This document shows, piece by piece, positions 34,001 to 42,347 of a DNA stretch of 64,000 nt. The stretch is from Toxorhynchites rutilus septentrionalis (taxonomy: Eukaryota; Arthropoda; Insecta; Diptera; Culicidae), in the NCBI RefSeq assembly GCF_029784135.1, contig NC_073746.1, positions 298,351,614 to 298,415,613 of the forward strand, read 5' to 3'. The position numbers were made by a program, and so were the translations under genes. Each line of letters starts with the position of its first letter. Position 1 is the first letter of the stretch. A model generated the notes under the pieces. The model made no database searches and was not told where the DNA came from. It saw nothing but the letters and a program-made list of their open reading frames with translations.

Positions 34001-37000
34001 AGACTTTAAACTCTGAGAGTTCATTCGTCTCTATGTTTATGAAAATTAGGTTTTCCATATCAAATTAGTATTCTGTTTAGATTAAAAAAATTTTGTTGGC
34101 AGGTGGGGAAAAAGTCTCATACGAAAATTGTTTATGAAGACAACTCTATATTATAGAGAAAAAAATCAGCAACAATGTTGGAATTGTATGAACATATGGA
34201 TGAAGTCAGAAATACGTGTTTCTAATAATTAAATAACATAATGTGAAAATTTTCATTCAAATTTTAAAATTTTAAAACCGTCTCCGTGTCTTCTAATCTG
34301 GTAGAGATTACACTAACGATTTTGGGACCCAAATTATGGCTCTAACTTGAAGTCGCCACCAGACATCGACGTCATCGCGAATTACCAATTTACCACCATC
34401 TGACATATCGTGATGTCGATGATGAACTTTTACAGCAGAGGGATAGTGAGATAGGCGGTGACGGTAGGTAGAGTGAGATAGCGATAATCGTGTCATACAC
34501 CTGGATTTTGGAGAGTATATTCGCGTAGACGGCATTAAGCTTCGTGTGCTTTCATTGGGAGGCGAAAATAATTATGTATTTTCAGGTGAAATAAAAATGC
34601 ATTCAAAATCAAAATTATGAATTTACTTTAACGTATCGAATACTTATTTTATGTGATGATATAAGAGGTTTTTTTTCTGAAAATGCTAAAACATATTGAA
34701 CGAAAACTGTGTCTGATGATGATTTTATATTATATTAGTAATTATTTGTGGAACAATCAGGAAATGCATCGACAAATGGTTGATTGAGTGTCAGGACTAC
34801 ATGTGTTAGGTAATCAAACAATATGAAGTAGAAATTTTCATTCAAACTTTTATATTTTTACACTGCATTTGGCCCTTCTGATCGGATAGAGAAACAATTA
34901 CCTCCCAAGTTTTTTTTTTGTTGGGTGTGAACCACTGCGTCCATTAGTTCAATGTGGTATGCCCCATTTTTTACTAAGCTTCAAGCCTCTCTACTGCTTA
35001 ATGATGAAGAAGTAGACTGAAAGCAATAGACCAAACTTCCTTGGGCTCCAGAATGGCCTTATCAAGGTGTTGAAGTCTGCGTCTTGTTAGTGCTCCGCAT
35101 TTGCAGAGCAAATGTTCCGAGGTTTCGCTTTCGGCATTACAAAAGCGACAAATATCATCTTGCACTAAACCTATGTTTTTGAGGTGATATTTACTCGGTA
35201 CCTCCCAAGTTATTCTTGGGTTATCCTTGCCGAAACGCTGCACTTCGACAAACATATAAATTATACTATAAAGAAGACAGTTCAAAAATATGGAGTGCTT
35301 TGTAGAATTAATCGATTCTTGACCTTGGAAAGTTAAATCACAATCTACAAGGCAATGCACATTTTGATTATTGTGCCTCTGTGCTATTTCTCGCAAATAA
35401 GAGGCAAATGCAAAATGTGCAAAACAAGGCGATGCGCCTGATACTGAGATGTGATCGACTAACTCCGCGGAGATTTATGCTCGAATGTCTGCAATGGATG
35501 TCAGTGGGACAGCGTATTAAATATTGCACGCTTACGTTCATATATAAGATGACTAACGGTATGACACCGAATTATCTACAAAACGCGATAACGTATGGAA
35601 GAGATATGCATTGATATAACACAAGACAAGCGAGTGAACTTTCGTATGTCTAGACTATACAACACATTACCAAATGAAGCGAAGACAGCAAGAAACCTTC
35701 GGATGTTCCGTAGTATTTGTAAAAGGTTATAACGGATATTTATGTTACTTATCTTAAGACTATGACGATGATGGTATGTTATTTGTTTGTTTAGTTTAGC
35801 TATATATATTTTTTTCTCCTTCAGTCGTAGACTTAAATATAACTTTAAACAATAGTTTGAGTCCGCGCGCTATGACACACATAGAGAAGCATGAGATTAA
35901 ACATAAGCAAAAGTAGTTTTTCGAATAACATAAAAGCGTTCCAAAGGGTGTTATGTGGAAACCAGAGTGAAGCTAGAGATAGCTCAACCGGAATACTCGT
36001 AAATTAATCTATAAAGAAATTTTTCTGTGTTGTGGCAGATCTCATTGCAGATTCAGGTTGATACGTTTTTACTCCAGGTTGAATGTAGTGCCTGAAGTAT
36101 CGGCTGGAATTAGGCTTATATTTGCTCAGCTGTCTGGTCTCGAAAATGATCGCATTAGTAGGTCGTGGTCGGGTATCTAGTGAAGCGGGTATTCCTTTGT
36201 AAATTCAAGGGCTAATCGATCAAGGATTTTTTTCGGGTTCGAAACGTTCTTGACATGCCTTTGGAGAAGTAAAGGACCTGAAGTATCGGCTAGAATTAGG
36301 CTTGGTTTTGCTCGGCTGCTAGAGCTGGGAAACGATCGCAATTGCAGGCCGTGGCCGGGGATCTGATAAAGCGGGATTTCCCTTGTAAATTTTTGACTAA
36401 TACTGACGTAGGTATTGGGTTCAATCCCCGATCGGTCTAGTATCTTCCCAGATTGGAAATTCTCTCGACATGCCATGGAATAAATACGTTCAGATAATGG
36501 CTTAAATTGTTCTTTCGTTAGTAATATATGTCTGCGAGATAACCAGTTCGTTTAGTTTTGCAATTGAATTTGAATACTGGTTAGTTTTTTTTCTATTCCA
36601 TCTGTTTATTTTTATTACTAGGCTCATCTAGCAATTCAACTGTAACAGAGCCGAATTTATCGTGTACATTTTTCCATTATTGTATACTACACGCCTATAT
36701 AGCGTAAAAGTATTCCTATCTCATCGATACACATTTTTATCTATTACACATTAGCCATTTAGGCGTAAGAGTATTTGTTCCTATTCTATCGATACACAAC
36801 ACATGTCGCATTTTTCGGCGTAAGAATATTTCTATTATTTGAATGTTCACAGTTAAACACAGCTGGACTGGTTAGTTGATGAAAAATATAAATACCGTAA
36901 TATAACTATTATCAATAAGATAACTCGTCCCGCTCAAACCTTTGCAGGGAAATGAAGTGAGATTATCATCATTTATAAAAAAAATACGGTCCATTGGATT

Positions 37001-37737
37001 TTGACATATTTCCAAACACTGCAAACTAGACAAGTCAACCAATTCCTTTGTAAAAAAAAATGGCCGCATGACTCACAAATCATTTGATATGAACCTTTTG
37101 TTTTATTCCAACAGGTACTGATTGCGTAACCACTGGAACCGGCCGAACCGCTGTCCACGTAGTAACTCCCATTCAGACCAACGCATCGCAGCTATCGGGT
37201 CTAACGCCTGTGGTAGTGTCCCGGTACGATCACCAGGATGCCACTACGCTGCCCGGTTTGTTCACTACGGCATCCGGTCAACCGCAAACGGTCCAGCTGG
37301 GAAAGGTGGGTGCACTGGTTTCGAGAAACTGAACAGACCAAGCGCTACGGCCACCGTCTCAATCCACTTCCACCCACCCACAATTCGTCACAACCACCAC
37401 CAGCATCCATTTGTGAACAAAGAACAAACTAACAAAACAAACTCTTAACATACACACACACGCTACCGATAGTATATATCCAAACGTTTATGATCTTATT
37501 TAGATATCGAGAGAACAACAAGCAAAGACTAACCTAAAGTGCCCTCTCCGTTTTTCCCGTTGTCTATCTCGTTCTTTCTGTTGTCTCTTTGTCTCTGTGT
37601 GTATGCGTTGTATCTCTAAACTCCGGGCTCGCTCGACGTCTCCCGTCTAACCGATGACCCGATGCTTACCGTGCTTTTACCGTGCCTAGGAGGTTCCAAC
37701 GATCGTCGGACAATCCAACGGCGAAGGTAGCCATTAG
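22072..37737 (+). CDS. Mnt: Mnt-like bHLH-leucine-zipper transcription repressor (ten 3' exons; 5' exon(s) not found)
   Basis: Max-binding repressor that competes with Myc at E-boxes in the nucleus (family knowledge). Coding exons as read from GT-AG junctions with matching phase: 22072-22666, 22732-22888, 28499-28715, 28790-28902, 28958-29333, 29401-29846, 29913-30036, 30108-30596, 37115-37305, 37690-37737 (TAG). Exon 1 here is Ser/Asn-rich with a run of about ten Gln. The bHLH domain (HNKLEKNRRAHLKECFEQL ... RYIQ) fills 22732-22888. The zipper (LLKRKEREYEHEMERLAKEK) opens the next exon at 28499. The rest is low-complexity Ser/Thr/Asn/Gly with a His-rich patch near 30240. The first exon seen begins mid-codon, so at least one upstream coding exon, expected to carry the Sin3-interaction motif, is missing. 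The last two exons are less certain. Confidence 0.88.
22732..22888 (+). CDS. Mnt: Mnt exon encoding the bHLH domain
   Basis: 157-nt exon between acceptor cttctaacag and donor cag/gtatgt. It encodes the basic region NKLEKNRRAHLKECF, helix 1, a short loop with DEKKTSNLS, and helix 2 ending RYIQ. The basic region has the ExxR residues for E-box contact. This is the diagnostic segment for Mnt among Mad/Mxi/Mnt proteins. Confidence 0.92.
23765..23915. repeat. Direct repeat partner flanking the intronic mariners
   Basis: Resembles 25690-25830 in the same orientation (shared cacga and gaa, tgaatgatcg, accaataaact / cacaagctc blocks). The pair brackets both mariner remnants in this intron. Divergent; origin unknown. 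Confidence 0.5.
24000..24690 (-). pseudogene. mariner-like transposase remnant 1
   Basis: Minus-strand pieces of a mariner transposase: N-terminal helix-turn-helix (VETLKMLQNTLGDS, MSKTRVFEWYKKFK) at about 24553-24655 and the C-terminus (KKCFNDWIVRWKKCIASE) at about 24050-24110. Many stops and frameshifts lie between. A 25-bp tandem duplication (cacttcttatagctgtattt) sits at 24096-24145. Inactive. Confidence 0.75.
24690..25635 (-). mobile_element. mariner (DD34D-type) remnant 2 with terminal inverted repeats
   Basis: Terminal inverted repeats: aggagtatcggtaagtttct at 24704 against the complement of 25595-25622, about 23 of 28 bases alike and extendable outward. Minus-strand coding remnants: an inter-domain helix (FEDEELEALLDQD) and the catalytic end LQHDNARPHVAKPV ... 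SPDIAPSDYFLF, with 34 residues between the two Asp, the mariner spacing. A Trp codon between them has become a stop and the central region is deleted. It lies against the N-terminal end of the other mariner remnant. Confidence 0.8.
25690..25830. repeat. Second direct repeat partner flanking the intronic mariners
   Basis: See partner at 23765-23915. Shares gaaaactgaatgatcg, caccaataaac and tacacaagctc blocks in the same order. Confidence 0.5.
25850..27600. other. Mnt intron DNA, no firm feature
   Basis: AT-rich intron. A short stretch near 27020-27040 reads LIETFLDPRF, reminiscent of hAT transposases, but the frame is broken at once and I do not claim an element. Nothing else is recognised. 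Confidence 0.4.
27618..27905 (+). pseudogene. Tc1/mariner-superfamily transposase fragment
   Basis: 95-codon frame with YREECLQKCLLPF, SDLASCHYSRMVLQW and YLNPPNSVQ. The order (…F…DLAS.HYS…W…NPPN) matches the catalytic core of insect Tc1/mariner-like transposases, where the Asp of DLAS and an acidic residue after NPPN are catalytic. The acidic residue after NPPN is not evident. Flanking parts are lost or frameshifted (a continuation is readable just past 27905). Confidence 0.6.
28499..28715 (+). CDS. Mnt: Mnt exon encoding the leucine zipper
   Basis: Acceptor ccccataacag, phase 0. KRKEREYEHEMERL then LAKEKIAAQNRILLLKREL gives a heptad-bearing coiled coil continuing from helix 2, the Max-pairing surface. 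The exon ends in a Ser-rich run and an AG/gtaact donor. Confidence 0.9.
30597..31230. other. Mnt intron DNA, no firm feature
   Basis: Start of the 6.5-kb intron after donor gtaagt at 30597. No recognisable repeat or exon. Confidence 0.5.
31240..32270 (-). pseudogene. Non-LTR RT fragment (RTE/CFDP2-like)
   Basis: Minus strand, in order: RT core with LIQATMNGVRCSVRI, RGLRQGDGISCLLFN and catalytic FICFADDVDIIGRT (32264-31929). Next EVVEEFVYLGSLITTDN and SLIRPVVLNGHEVWTML (about 31870-31640). Last the C-terminal signature MVFASNPIGTRRRGAQR (about 31430-31370). 5'-truncated, with frameshifts between blocks. The C-terminal wording is that of widespread RTE-like mosquito elements; clade assignment is tentative. 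Confidence 0.75.
33440..33965 (+). pseudogene. CR1/L2-like LINE fragment, part 1
   Basis: Frame containing KLWRKIKALFNPGG, FFMSSVEEIHNDI and W-KNVVIPIPKNPKS, the segment upstream of and entering RT. It ends where a GGAA-rich tract begins. The element probably continues at 35385 in the same orientation. Confidence 0.6.
34090..34917. repeat. Dispersed repeat family X, paired copies
   Basis: Two relatives in tandem (about 34090-34330 and 34570-34917), with tgaaaattttcattcaaa, ttctaatctggtagagatta versions and the marker gcgtagacggcattaagctt at 34523-34545. Other members lie at 39785-40200, 41778-41831 plus 47712-47920, and 57220-58060. Non-coding. Confidence 0.65.
34918..35396 (-). pseudogene. 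3' fragment of the RNase H-bearing LINE family also at 5990-8452
   Basis: Encodes YHLKNIGLVQDDICRFCNAE, SEHLLCKCGALTRRR and LDKAILEPKEVWSI, matching the C-terminus at about 8015-8150. The 3' UTR (gcataccacattgaac..., near 34950) matches 8283-8330 too. The three Cys plus His suggest a zinc-binding tail. 5' truncated. Confidence 0.78.
35385..35760 (+). pseudogene. CR1/L2-like LINE fragment, part 2 (C-terminal)
   Basis: MQNVQNKAMRLILRCDRLTP, MLECLQWMSVGQRI and MTNGMTPNYLQN, then in a shifted frame MSRLYNTLPNEAKTARN to FRSICKRL, the usual end of CR1/L2/Jockey RT proteins. Together with 33440-33965 this looks like one element split by later insertions and a deletion of RT. Confidence 0.7.
36060..36480. 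repeat. ~190-bp tandem duplication with tRNA-like B box
   Basis: cctgaagtatcggct(g/a)gaatt occurs at 36091 and 36277, and both units end near gacatgcc. The second unit has ggttcaatcccc, close to a Pol III B box, but no good A box at the right distance, so I call it a repeat and not a SINE. Confidence 0.55.
36700..36850. repeat. Short imperfect tandem repeat (~60 bp, three units)
   Basis: gcgtaa(a/g)agtatt...atcgatacac repeats at about 36702, 36762 and 36817. Low complexity, no further signal. Confidence 0.5.
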
Positions 37738-39300
37738 CGATGATGAAGACGAGGAGAGGACATCTACCAAGGTCGTAGCAGCGATTGAAACAACGCCAAA
37801 TTAGTGCTTTTTCCAGCCAATAATAGCAATACAGCAATAAAAAAAAAACACAAAACCACAAAACAAAGCAAAGAGCTCAGGTCCGAATCGGTTTCGTTTT
37901 CCAGAAAACCATCATATTTGGTTGATCGGTAACAGCTAGTGGAGAGTCAAACGACGAGAGAAAAAACGAGACAGCAATCGGAGAATATGTTTCCAGATCA
38001 AAAGGAAATTAAAAAAAAAATCAATTAAATTATTGTGGACCTAAAAAAACCTCTGAGGATAGTTTAGTTTTTCTTACGATGAGATGCAATGTCTTCAGAG
38101 CAAAACGAAATCAACATCAGAAGTTGATGCTGTAAATAAGTACTATTCTATATTAAGTAATCCCCTGGCAATGGGATACCTACCTACCTAGTATCACGTA
38201 GACAACATGAGAGAAATGTTGATCATCAGCAAAACACAACACACACACACACCTGTATTTAATTTATATTTTTCGAAGAAAAAAAAAATATCTGTAGCTC
38301 AATTTTATTTTTTAATTATTATTAAACGTATAAACGATACAAATCAAAAACAAGGAACCACAAAGTAGGATGTTTGTATATGTGTAGACCGCAGAATTAA
38401 GAATACAGAACTAAGTAAAAAAGTAATCAAATGAAAAAGGAAATATTGAAAAAAATCATACACCACATACACACACAAAAAACACAAGACAAAACAAATA
38501 ACAGATACTAAGAACAGAAACGGAACCCAACAATATTTTATTGTAAATATGTAGCGCAATAAACTACAAACTGTAATTTATATACATAAAGTGAGATAGT
38601 AAGTTAGAGAGAGATAGGGAGAGAAGCAAAGTCAAGTCCGTTCTTTTTCTCCAGAAGCCACACGAGTGCGCGCTGTCGCCGCCTCTGCCGCCATCATGGA
38701 AGCGAAATGGACGCTGGAATCTAACAAAATACAAAATACAATGAAAAACAAAAGAAACTTCAATAACCTATCTCGTCCGCTTGGCGTTTCTGTGAAGTAA
38801 CAAAAGTCCTTCCGGGAGGGGGGACCCCACCGGAGAAATTACAATGTTGTACAGTATTTAATCAAAATAAAAGAGGAGAAAAAAAACAAGCAAATGTAAG
38901 TAAAACACAACCTAATGATAAAAGCTTATGATAAAACAAAACTTTGTGGATCGTCGAAGAAAGGGAGGGAAAGTCTACACACACACACATAATAAACATA
39001 ATGTAAAACTCATTTTTTGTGCATGGTACAAACTAATCAAACGAAGTTAGAAGGAGAGATAACGCGAGAAGCGGGTGTTTTTGTGTGCTTCGAAAGAGTG
39101 GCAAACACAGCCCACAAACCCCTCACAAGGGGCGAACTTGAGAGTGCCCCAAAAAGGAAGCAGGAAGGTTAGAGAACAAAACTCAGTAAAAGTTGAGGGG
39201 AAACAAAACAAAACATACAAGTGAGAAAGACTAGGAATAACTTATAAATGGAAAAGCTATCAGAAAAAAAATGATAAAAAAATAAAACAAAAGTATTTAT
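37738..39300 (+). other. Mnt: Mnt 3' untranslated region
   Basis: AT- and A-rich DNA free of transposons, unlike either side. Several AATAAA motifs (near 37834, 38568, 38866, 38990 and 39280) allow alternative polyadenylation. An alternative frame of the last exon (acidic, ISDDEDEERTS) would extend to about 37804. Exact 3' end cannot be set. Confidence 0.6.
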
Positions 39301-39369
39301 AGTCGTCGTTTTTCAGCCGAGGGTGATGCACTGTGTGAAAGAAAGCCATCATATCTATACCCGACGTGT

Positions 39370-39784
39370 CGACGAATTTATTCCACAGCATTGAAGGAGG
39401 TACGAGCCAGTCAGAGCGCTATATCTCTCCCAGGGTAGGTCTCCCGGGTCACTGGAAGCTTAGCATTGCGTCTGTTGTTCATGTTAGGGACGGCGCCCCG
39501 AAAGGGTTCCTCTGGCAAGGTGGGACTCTAATATACGTAGCCAACCCGCTGTCTCCCGCTAAGATCACGGCGAATAGTAAGAATGCGATAACCCGAGGAG
39601 CGTTCCCAAACTGGAGCTGGTCCTGAACGGGCGTAAGAGCGAGCGACCAGTGGCTGGAGGGCGATAAGGTCAAGAGGCGGACTGCTCCAACATCTCCGTG
39701 AAAGGCGTAAGCTTCCATGGCAAAGGAGATTGGAGCAACGGATCCTGAACAAGCGTGCCGCAATTGGAAGGCTGATGGCCTACA
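39370..39784. other. GC-rich segment of unknown origin
   Basis: About 415 bp clearly richer in G+C than its surroundings, with open frames on both strands but no recognisable domain. It abuts the family X marker gcgttgacggcattgagctt. It may be part of a repeat or a captured gene piece. Confidence 0.4.
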
Positions 39785-40200
39785 ATCCGCGTTGACGGCA
39801 TTGAGCTTCGTATTACGAAATGGGGGAGTAGGTATGACAATATGGGTTTCCAGAACAAATGAACACACTTTAAAATAAAAATTGTGAATGAAAATTATTT
39901 TTCTAAATTCAAATTAGTAAAATTAGTAAAATCACTTTTTGTAGTGAAAAAATATCATACAAAAATTATGTCTAAAGGTAATTTCATGGAAAATAGTTTA
40001 AACTAGGGTCAGAACAACATACTTCTAGTAGGTAAATAACGCCAAGAAAAATACATTCATACAAATTTTAGCAATTTAAAACTGCCTTAGGGCCGACTAA
40101 TCTGATAGAGAATTGATAGCTTCATACAAACTAATGTCGTATCCAGATGTCGACACCATTCCGCCGTCAACGCGAATAGAGACAGCAGATCGGCGAGATT
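39785..40200 (+). repeat. Dispersed repeat family X copy
   Basis: Begins at the marker gcgttgacggcattgagctt and ends with an inverted relative of it (ccgccgtcaacgcgaat near 40165). Between are taaactagggtcagaacaac and ctaatctgatagagaattga. The reverse complement matches 57838-58040 closely. Confidence 0.7.
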
Positions 40201-40210
40201 ATATCGCCCT

Positions 40211-41777
40211 AAGTGGTGCGGACTCAATCCACTTCATTTTCAAGCAAATTCATGCATGTTTTCAAGCGATTTCTTGCAATAAATTCTCAGACACCAGAGA
40301 TGCCAGATTTACAAATATGTTTGTAAATTTACAGACATATCTGTAAAACACTTTTTATTTTTGTTGTAGACTTTTTGGATATAACAATATTTCACAGGTT
40401 TTGACGTAGGACTACGTCTTTCATTTCTATACCGGGGTGTAAAATCAAAGTTTCGAAAACGAAAGCGTTACGCCGGAGACCGAGATTTTGAGCGTTAATA
40501 GCTCCTAAACAACTGAACGAAATGGTATGATAAACACTTCATTCGAAAGATAAAATGTCTACGCGTTCTATACTTGTTACTTTTTGATCCAAAAACTTGT
40601 TTCAATAGTCTTAAAATTGTTTTCAAAACAGGCTATTGAAATCACCAATCGGTATATAAGCGAGCGCCGCTCGGAAATCCACTCAGTTCAAATTGAACAG
40701 CGATTGGAGCATGTTGTCGCTGTTGTGGTGAAGCTCTTCGTTTATCATAAAAGCGCGGATGAACGGTGCCACCAAGAGCCTGTTTGTGCACCTTAGGCCA
40801 GAAGAGAATCCATCAGGAGGAGAGTGATGCCACAAACGGTTCCCCGGGAAGAGTTCGGAGCAGCCGCCACACACACACATACACGCGCGGACTTCTTCGT
40901 TTGGATGCCATTCAGCATCGAGAAAATTCCGGAAAGATCTAATCATTTCTGGAAAATTATTTTCCAGTTCCTTTGGGAATTTAAAAATACATTCATGTGA
41001 AAGAGTTTATTTGAATGTTTTCTATCCATGTAACACTGTGACCAAATATGTTTCAATCAAGTGCTATTAACAGGTGGTTATCGAATTAGTATTAACCACT
41101 GGTGGGCTTCCAGTATCGAGGAAAATGTGGAAATATCTAATGGTTGCTGGAAAATAATCTGCCTGTTCCCCTTGGAATTGAAAATTACATTCAAGCGAAA
41201 GAGTTTATTTTAATGTTTTCTATCCATAAAATATCCATATAATACATTTGGGTTTGTGATTTGTCAATCAAGTACAGTTAGCAGGTTAGCTTCTGAAGAT
41301 TATTCTTCAGAACAAGGTTTTTCGTATCCTATATTGGATGCATAAAACCTTGTGCCTCCAACGTAACGCTCTCGTTTTCGAAGTCCCCCAAATATTCATT
41401 TATTCATTAATTCAGAATGGATTGAGATTCAACTTCAAACAAATGATCTCTAAATCAACGATAGTCCTACGTCACCCTTGCGGTTATACCATAGATATAA
41501 CCCACTTCCTGTTTTTTAAAAATAAAAAGGCTCTATTCATCACATCAAAGATATTTGACTCACCATATGACATTTTTCCAATACAGAAAAGTTATTATAG
41601 ATTATATCAATACACATGACGTTAGACCAGCGATACTCAACCTGCGGCCCGGCAGTCTTCCTGGTTGGCCCATCTGGTGTGTATGAAGTTTGGAACTCAT
41701 ACACATAAGTATTTTTCCCTGACATCATTGCTGACGAAAGAGAGGATACGGTTATTCACAATTAATGAAAAATTGCA
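40211..41777 (+). mobile_element. Partial copy of TIR element R2, containing unit A
   Basis: Starts with terminus CCTAAGTGGTGCGGACTCAA and runs parallel to 51081-51680, interrupted by unit A at 40401-41517. It resumes with ggctctattcatcacat and continues to about 41777 (gaaaaattgcattc). The right end is lost where family X begins. Confidence 0.75.
40401..41517 (+). repeat. Promoter-bearing repeat, unit A (long form)
   Basis: Begins TTGACGTAGGACTACGTC and ends with tagtcctacgtcacccttgc plus aacccacttcctgttttt, so TGACGTAGGACTA is present at both ends in inverse orientation. Inside, tatataag (about 40655) lies roughly 27 bases before ctcagttc, an arthropod-type TATA plus initiator pair. The R2 paralogue at 51081 lacks this block, which fixes its borders. 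No long reading frame. Unit C (55833-56945, minus) is about 99 percent alike. Confidence 0.8.
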
Positions 41778-42347
41778 TTCTCTGCAGGTAACGAAAAATC
41801 TTGAACGAAAATTGTCTCTGATAATTATTTTATTTTTTTTTCCCAAAATATATATTTTTATAAAGGCTCAGATGGCGTTAGCCTCACGGGGCCGGGAGTT
41901 CAATACAATTTTTCTTATTATCTATGTTAGTAATATGTAACCGATTACTCGCGGTTGGCTCGAGGTTAGTATTACAAGTGTTTTCGTAATTGGGATGTTG
42001 CTGTCTCCAATGCTCTGTACGTGTGCCCGACACGGGATACTTCCTATTGGGATGCAGCTGACCATTAATCAGCAACGCCCCCTAGTCTGTACCTCATATC
42101 TAGCGTGGTGCGTCTTTCTCGACTCGAGGAATCCAGGATAGAATGGTCACTAGCCGGCGCAATCATCAGTTCGTGTAGAGTTGACATGAGCGGTACAACC
42201 TTTGGCTCTTGTTGAATGATCAGTGGACTGCACAACCTTTGGCCCGTGTGTCTGTAAAGAGTGTGTGTATGTATTGCCGCGACTAAGTAAAAGTTTATCG
42301 ATCGGATAGGAGGGATATGAAACGGGGACACAACGAAGGAAACATCA

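Noticed and set aside
36400..36440. Possible tRNA/SINE from ggttcaatcccc
   Set aside because: B-box-like only; no A box at proper spacing and no tail.
40584..40946. Short frames inside unit A and its copies as genes
   Set aside because: They differ in length between nearly identical copies (changed by a 3-bp deletion and point changes) and have no domain.
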